Source of the DNA: Synergistaceae bacterium
GTDB taxonomy: Bacteria > Synergistota > Synergistia > Synergistales > Aminobacteriaceae
Length of the DNA: 47,080 bases
Assembly: GCA_017444345.1 (NCBI GenBank)
Contig: JAFSWW010000055.1
Coordinates: 1 to 47,080, forward strand
Direction of reading: 5' to 3'
Shown here: one piece after another, positions 41,688 to 47,080 of the stretch
Numbering within the stretch: the stretch's first letter is position 1
Layout: each line of letters begins with the position of its first letter
Program-made: the position numbers and the translations under genes
The notes under the pieces: model-generated
What the model saw: only the letters and a program-made list of their open reading frames with translations
Databases searched by the model: none
What the model was told of the DNA's origin: nothing

Positions 41688-44600
41688 ATGTTAAATAAGT
41701 TTATGGCTATGAGAATGAAAATATTTATTCTTGTCATGATTCTTTGTTCGTTTGCTTGTCCTGTCTTGGCCGGTGAACTGAAAGCAATATCGGGCGACGA
41801 AAAAATTTCACTGCTTGAGCCTGTACAAGTTAATTTACCTGTTCAGATTGAAAACGTGAAATCTTCAGCAGAGTCAGATCACAAGCCGGGCGAATTTATT
41901 GTAATGTTCAGGGAGAATATTTTAGAGGGCAGCGGAGACTCTCATGACTCACGAGTTAAAAATTTTGTTCAAGCACTAGGAGTCGAAATTATAAGCACTT
42001 ATCCCGCATTATCTAAACAGGCCGGACAAGTTTTTGCGCTAGTTCATGCGGATTCTAAATCAGAAAGTGAAATGCTCGAAGAATTACAGGCAAATCCAAA
42101 TGTCTTAGGTGTAAGTCTGAATTATAAGACTCATGCTTTAACGACTCCGAACGATAAATATTATAGCCAGCTCTGGGGAATGAGCGCAATTAAAGCCGAT
42201 AAATTATGGGATCAAGGCTACACAGGAGCAAGCGATATTTATGTTGCAGTCCTTGACTCGGGAATTTCGTACAATCATGAAGATTTAGCGGCAAATTTTG
42301 AGTCTTCAGGTTTCAGCAAAAATTTTAGTTCAACATCAAATTATTCTGACGGGGACGGACACGGGACTCACGTATCAGGCACAATAGCAGGCGTGGGCAA
42401 TAATTCAATCGGAGTCGCCGGTGTAAACTGGAAGGCAAAATTAATCGCTGTAAAAGTTCTTGACAATAACGGAAACGGTTATTTCAGCTGGATTCTTAAC
42501 GGGTTAAATTATCTTTGTGAGCTTCTCGACAATCACCCGGAAATAAATCTAGCGTCAATAAATTTATCACTGGGCGGCTATATGAGCACTTCTCCGCAGG
42601 AAATGAAAAGCTCTAATAATCCGACTTGGGTAGCTTTTAAGGCAATCAGCGATAAGAATAAAGCTGTAATTTGTGTAGCTGCAGGAAATGAAAAGATTCA
42701 GGTCGGCGCAAATACTTCTAAAGGTTATTGTTATCCTGCGTCATTAATTGACATTGATAATATGATAGTTGTAGCTGCGTCTGATAATAATTCGAGTTAT
42801 TCGCGCTCGTCATTCAGCAATTACAGCACTCAATATGTAGACGTTGCAGCACCGGGCAGGGGGATTTATAGCTCACTCCTGAATAATTCATATGGAAATC
42901 TCAGCGGGACTTCAATGGCTACACCTCATGTTACAGGAGCGGCGGCCTTGCTGCGTTCAATCTTCCCGAATACTACAGCGAGCGAGATAAAATCTGCAAT
43001 TATTAACGGTGCTAATAAGAATTACGCGACAAGTTACACAAAATACGGCTTTCTTGATGTAAAATCCGCGTTTGATATTCTCTCAAAAAATAATACACCT
43101 TCAAGTCTTGCGCCGGTTATTGAGACTGATTCACTAGATGACGCTACAATCGATAATTATTACAGCGCGACTCTTTCTGCGTCAGGAGCAAAATATATTA
43201 CATGGTCTCTTGAAAGCAGCTATAAAGATTTGCCCGATGGTATGAACTTTTCTTCAATGGGTATAATTTCAGGGACTCCGACAACAGCAGGGACTTATAC
43301 TTTTACGGTAAAAGCTAGTAATTTATACGGGAGCGCAAAGAAAACATTAACTCTTACTGTTAAGGATATTGACAAAGCTCCTATTATTCAAAATAGCGAA
43401 TTACCGGACGGATCTATTCAGGAATTCTACAGCGCGAGTCTTTATGCTTCAGGAACGAGTCCTATTACATGGAAAATTTCAAGCGGGAGTCTTCCAACTG
43501 GGTTAAATCTTGACTCATCGACGGGAATAATCAGCGGTGCACCGTCAAAAGCAGGTACGTTTGAATTCGCAGTTAAAGCAAGCAATAATACAGGCTCAGA
43601 CACAAAAAATTATTCACTCACAATAGAGGGAATTGCGCCGCAAATTTTGACTCTTATGTCGCTAAGAAATGCAGTACTCGGACAATATTACAGCGAAAAA
43701 CTTGAGGCAATAGGAACAGGCCCAGTTACATGGAATCTTTACAGCGGGAGTCTTCCGAACGGGTTAAAATTAAACTCTTCAACCGGAGTAATCAGCGGCA
43801 CTCCTAGAGAATCAAGCGATTCAAGCTACAATTTTGTTATTACCGCGTCAAATGCAGAAGGCTATGACTATGTAGAATTCTCTATGTATGTCGATGATAT
43901 GAGCACTAAATCAGGAATAAATATAAAAACGGAGACTCTGCCCTATGTGTTCTATAATCAGCCCTATTCTGCAAAACTCGAAGCAACGGGAACTAAGCCC
44001 ATAACATGGTCAATCATAGAAGGCTCTTTACCGGATGGAATAACTTTAGAGTCAGACGGCACACTCACGGGTTTAGGCTCATACGGTGAGGGCTTCACGG
44101 AAATTAAAGTCCAAGCGTCAAACTCTAAAGGCTCAATCACGAAAAATTTAACAGTGAGATATACAGCTTTGCAGACCCCTCAGGAGTTCGTGCGCGAGTC
44201 TCTTCCCGACGGCATAAAGGGCAGCGAATACAATCAATATTTATACATGATAGGTTACAGCCCATTTTATTTTGACGTGAAAGAAGGCACATTACCGCCC
44301 GGATTAATTTTGAACAGTGAAGGCTACATAACAGGGACTCCGACAAAATCAGGAAGTTATACATTTACAATTCGCGGGACTTGTCAATATAGCGGCTGGG
44401 GACTCTATGATATCAAGACATTCACGATCACTATACGAGATAACGAAAAAAAGCCCTCAATAACTAGCAAAAATTTACCCGACGGGACTAACGGACTAAT
44501 TTATAATACCGGGCTTAAATATTCGGGCACTCATGATATTAGCTGGACTTGTGATTATGACTCGCTGCCGCCGGGACTTTATCTGGCTGGAGACGGCGAT

Positions 44601-47048
44601 TTGATTTCAGGAATTCCCACGCAGGCAGGCACTTATACATTCAATATTTACGCGGAAAATTCGGCCGGTTCTGCTTCTCAATTATTAACTATAAAAATTA
44701 ACGATGTCCCGAATTATGCGAATCACGAAATTTTGACGGATTCAGATTTAGGCACTTATTCACAAGGCAGCTATTATGCTTTCACTTTTTCTGCTGACGA
44801 GGGCGCGACATGGACTCATACAGACGGAAATATACCCGACGGAATGACTTTCTATAAATATGGGATTCTTTCAGGACGGCCGGCTGAAACTGGAGAATTT
44901 AATTTTACTGTGAGTGCCTTATTTGACGATGATATAAGCGTATCAAAAAATTTCAAGATCGTAATCTCAAGTGCTGCTCCAGTTATAGAGTCTAACTCAA
45001 AACTTGATCCCGGCACAGACGGCGAGTCATATAATTATGAGTTAAAGGCATCGGGCGCGGAGTCTTTCACGTGGGAATTGAAATCCGGTTCATTGCCTGA
45101 AGGTTTAGAGCTTGACTCAACTGGTATAATTTCAGGAATTCCGACACAAACGGGCAAATTTAATTTTATAATTCAAGTAAATAACTCTTATGGGAGCGAC
45201 TCGCAAAATTTCACACTCACAATAAAAGCAGCTGCACCAGTCATAACAAGCGAGACTCTTTCAGACGGCAAAATCGGCGAGTATTATAATTCTGAATTAC
45301 AGGCTACAGGCTCGACTCCTTTAAAGTGGTCAATCAGCGGACAATTTCCTAAGGGCTTAAAACTCAACGCAAGCACGGGGCAAATTACAGGAACTCCGAC
45401 AAAAGCAGGGACATTTACATTTACTGCAAAAGTTAAGAACTCAGGAGGCAATGACTCAAAGTCTTTCACTATAGAAATTTCTTTACCTGATAACGCCGTC
45501 CCAGTCATAAACGATGACTCGTTAATAAATCCTGAAGCAGGCAAATATTACTCTCATCAATTTACAGCGGCCGGAATAAATCCTATCACATGGACGAAAA
45601 TAGCGGGGCAAATTCCTTCAGGTTTGAAGCTCAATAAATCGGGCTTGCTTGCCGGGACTCCTAAACAGTCAGGCGAATTTGATTTTACTATCAAAGCAGC
45701 TAACAAATACGGCAATGATACGAAATCTTATACTTTGAGAATAACGCCCGTTATAATCACAAGCAAATTAAACTCTGGAATATTCAATAAATCATATAGT
45801 GCCGCTTTGAGTGTTCAGGGGTCAAAGTCTAATATAATTTGGCAAGTCGTCTCGGGTTCATTGCCTGAAGGGTTAAAGCTCAACGAGTCAACCGGCAAAA
45901 TTTCAGGGAAGCCGACAAGTTCAGGCGAATATAATTTTACAGTCCGTGCTGAAGTCGAGAATGTAACGCCCGCCCTTTACGATGAGCAGTCATACACGAT
46001 AAAGATAACGGGAATAGCTCCTAAAATTAATACGTCGAGTCTCAAGAAAGGCACGATTAATAAAGATTATTCAGCAGCAATCAAGACTACAGGATCTACA
46101 CCCATGAATCTGGAAATCAGCGGACTCCCTGAAGGACTCTCACTGAACTATGACTCTGAAACAGGACAAGGCACAATTACAGGAACTCCGACTGAATGCG
46201 GAAATTTCAGCGTGAAATTAACGGCCTCAAACGAGACTAATACGACATCAAGAACGTTCAATCTTGTAATAAATAATATAAAGCCGTCATTTACTTCTTT
46301 GAGCTTACCTGATGCAATTATCGGGCAGTCTTACTCGGCAAATATTCAGGCTACAGGAGCAGCAAAGGGCGATAATTTGAGCTTTACTCTTTCATGGTCG
46401 GGCAAAAATATTGGCGGATTCACTCTTGATAATTCTGACGCGTCAATAACAGGGACTCCCGCTGAGACTTCAGGAAAGAATTTCAACGCGCCGGGGACTT
46501 ATAGAGTCAAAGTCATTGCTAAGAATTCAGCCGGGACAAAATCAAAAACTTTCAAGATAAAATTAAACGCTGCGCAAATTACAGAAGTCGAGAGTGCGCA
46601 AAAAGTTTTATCAGAGTCAGAGTTTGAGTCTGAGTCAGAGTCATTAAGCTCAATTTTTCCAGATAATCAAGAAAGTAACGCGCAAAAATTATCATTTCTC
46701 GAAAATTTTGCAGGAAACAATAAAGACTTTACCGCAGGAGATCTTGCAGAAATTGACGGAAAGAAATACATTATTGCGGCTGTTATTGCGCCTGTTAAAT
46801 CACTAGAATCAGGACAATTTGATTTTAACGTCGAATTAAGCGAGAAAGCTCCGACGGGGGCAAAATTAACCTGGCTTGCATGTCCTTATGACAGCGAGGA
46901 CTCACAGGATGACGAGATAGCTGACTTTTACGACGAGACAGGCAAAGAAATTTTTACAGTTCCGGAGAGTCATTCAATAACAGTGTCTCCGTGGCTGCGT
47001 AAATGTGTGATTTATGAGCCTTTGATATTGGCCGAGATTATGGAATAA
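41688..47048 (+). CDS. Giant secreted subtilisin-like protease with Ig-like repeats
   Basis: A protein of 1786 aa. Signal peptide at about 8-28 (ending VLA); propeptide with an inhibitor_I9-like region (about 66-145). The S8 catalytic domain (about 155-465) has Asp190 in VAVLDSGI, His225 in GDGHGTHVSG, Asn334 in AAGNE and Ser409 in GTSMATPHV, so it should be active. After it come about 13 putative-Ig (He_PIG) repeats of about 85-100 residues, each with a GxISGTPTxxGxYxFTVxAxN-like core. A Ser-Glu linker (from a GANTC array) and a C-terminal beta domain follow. It lacks the Synergist sorting tail seen at 21609. It probably degrades extracellular protein, in keeping with the amino-acid lifestyle of the group. 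Confidence 0.92.
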   Translation: MLNKFMAMRMKIFILVMILCSFACPVLAGELKAISGDEKISLLEPVQVNLPVQIENVKSSAESDHKPGEFIVMFRENILEGSGDSHDSRVKNFVQALGVEIISTYPALSKQAGQVFALVHADSKSESEMLEELQANPNVLGVSLNYKTHALTTPNDKYYSQLWGMSAIKADKLWDQGYTGASDIYVAVLDSGISYNHEDLAANFESSGFSKNFSSTSNYSDGDGHGTHVSGTIAGVGNNSIGVAGVNWKAKLIAVKVLDNNGNGYFSWILNGLNYLCELLDNHPEINLASINLSLGGYMSTSPQEMKSSNNPTWVAFKAISDKNKAVICVAAGNEKIQVGANTSKGYCYPASLIDIDNMIVVAASDNNSSYSRSSFSNYSTQYVDVAAPGRGIYSSLLNNSYGNLSGTSMATPHVTGAAALLRSIFPNTTASEIKSAIINGANKNYATSYTKYGFLDVKSAFDILSKNNTPSSLAPVIETDSLDDATIDNYYSATLSASGAKYITWSLESSYKDLPDGMNFSSMGIISGTPTTAGTYTFTVKASNLYGSAKKTLTLTVKDIDKAPIIQNSELPDGSIQEFYSASLYASGTSPITWKISSGSLPTGLNLDSSTGIISGAPSKAGTFEFAVKASNNTGSDTKNYSLTIEGIAPQILTLMSLRNAVLGQYYSEKLEAIGTGPVTWNLYSGSLPNGLKLNSSTGVISGTPRESSDSSYNFVITASNAEGYDYVEFSMYVDDMSTKSGINIKTETLPYVFYNQPYSAKLEATGTKPITWSIIEGSLPDGITLESDGTLTGLGSYGEGFTEIKVQASNSKGSITKNLTVRYTALQTPQEFVRESLPDGIKGSEYNQYLYMIGYSPFYFDVKEGTLPPGLILNSEGYITGTPTKSGSYTFTIRGTCQYSGWGLYDIKTFTITIRDNEKKPSITSKNLPDGTNGLIYNTGLKYSGTHDISWTCDYDSLPPGLYLAGDGDLISGIPTQAGTYTFNIYAENSAGSASQLLTIKINDVPNYANHEILTDSDLGTYSQGSYYAFTFSADEGATWTHTDGNIPDGMTFYKYGILSGRPAETGEFNFTVSALFDDDISVSKNFKIVISSAAPVIESNSKLDPGTDGESYNYELKASGAESFTWELKSGSLPEGLELDSTGIISGIPTQTGKFNFIIQVNNSYGSDSQNFTLTIKAAAPVITSETLSDGKIGEYYNSELQATGSTPLKWSISGQFPKGLKLNASTGQITGTPTKAGTFTFTAKVKNSGGNDSKSFTIEISLPDNAVPVINDDSLINPEAGKYYSHQFTAAGINPITWTKIAGQIPSGLKLNKSGLLAGTPKQSGEFDFTIKAANKYGNDTKSYTLRITPVIITSKLNSGIFNKSYSAALSVQGSKSNIIWQVVSGSLPEGLKLNESTGKISGKPTSSGEYNFTVRAEVENVTPALYDEQSYTIKITGIAPKINTSSLKKGTINKDYSAAIKTTGSTPMNLEISGLPEGLSLNYDSETGQGTITGTPTECGNFSVKLTASNETNTTSRTFNLVINNIKPSFTSLSLPDAIIGQSYSANIQATGAAKGDNLSFTLSWSGKNIGGFTLDNSDASITGTPAETSGKNFNAPGTYRVKVIAKNSAGTKSKTFKIKLNAAQITEVESAQKVLSESEFESESESLSSIFPDNQESNAQKLSFLENFAGNNKDFTAGDLAEIDGKKYIIAAVIAPVKSLESGQFDFNVELSEKAPTGAKLTWLACPYDSEDSQDDEIADFYDETGKEIFTVPESHSITVSPWLRKCVIYEPLILAEIME
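46614..46642. repeat. GANTC hexamer array inside the protease gene
   Basis: GAGTC sites at 46614, 46626, 46632 and 46638 (46620 is GAGTT) keep a 6-nt phase and encode an alternating Ser-Glu linker before the last domain. Confidence 0.8.
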
Positions 47049-47059
47049 TTTGCAATTAT

Positions 47060-47080
47060 TTCCGCCGACTCCCCCACCCG
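47060..47080. repeat. GC-rich hairpin/C-run element (copy 3, cut by window end)
   Basis: TTCCGCCG (47060-47067), identical to the left arm of copy 1, is followed by C5-A-C3 and then the window ends. It starts 11 bases after the protease stop codon. Read on the sense strand, the layout matches copy 1 behind ftsK: arm first, then C-runs. Confidence 0.65.

Noticed and set aside
1-47080. tRNA or rRNA genes
   Set aside because: Reading the intergenic spaces on both strands showed no cloverleaf or rRNA segment.

Overview
The window most likely comes from a gut or rumen member of the Synergistota (Synergistetes). The base composition is AT-rich, TTG and GTG starts are common, and Gram-negative envelope genes are present (mraY/mur/ftsI, outer-surface and pilus proteins). 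The strongest taxonomic clue is the C-terminus of the large surface protein ending at 21609: a Ser-Gly-Gly-Gly-Cys motif, a hydrophobic segment and a basic tail, which fits the Synergist-type C-terminal sorting signal. No rRNA, tRNA, CRISPR array or insertion sequence was recognised.

Region 1 (60-9408, minus strand) is one tight operon, read right to left: a winged-helix protein, a P-loop ATPase with Q/T-rich linkers, a Cas4/RecB-like nuclease fused in frame to a pilin-like segment, a PilM-PilN fusion, a pseudopilin, the lytic transglycosylase MltG, and an atypical FtsK with no gamma domain and an Asn in Walker B. It pairs DNA-handling enzymes with pseudopilus parts and is the best candidate here for an undescribed system. 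Upstream lie hicB and a decayed hicA (9444-9810), then a gene-poor stretch with a direct repeat.

Region 2 (10346-17170, plus) is a short division/cell-wall cluster: rsmH, ftsL, ftsI, murE, murF, mraY, then a terminator. murF is interrupted by one in-frame TGA. Region 3 (17303-21609) is a surface beta-helix/Ig-like/LRR protein gene with a 12-C tract just after its start and a single-base frameshift in the middle. Region 4 (21624-28708) holds an RpiR regulator, a tandem OB-fold (SSB-like) protein, and a housekeeping run of phosphomannomutase, trmB, rsmD, a MATE transporter and coaD, closed by a convergent zinc-ribbon/SHOCT gene.

Region 5 (28809-33967, plus) is an ABC-ABC-MFS-methyltransferase operon in which both ABC nucleotide-binding domains are damaged and the second carries a tandem-repeat linker. 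Region 6 (34014-41344, minus) contains a secreted YbjN-like protein, kduD-kduI for uronate catabolism, a small ppGpp-hydrolase-like HD protein, a DUF501 protein, an S1 RNA-binding protein, two unknown genes and glutamine synthetase type III. Region 7 (41688-47048) is a giant secreted subtilisin-like protease with about 13 Ig-like repeats.

Across the window three kinds of sequence signal stand out. GC-rich hairpin/G-quadruplex-like elements sit directly after three stop codons (one truncated by the window edge). Hexamer arrays of GANTC sites, phased every 6 nt, encode low-complexity linkers in unrelated proteins. GAGTC/GACTC and AAAATTTT are strongly over-used by hand count.
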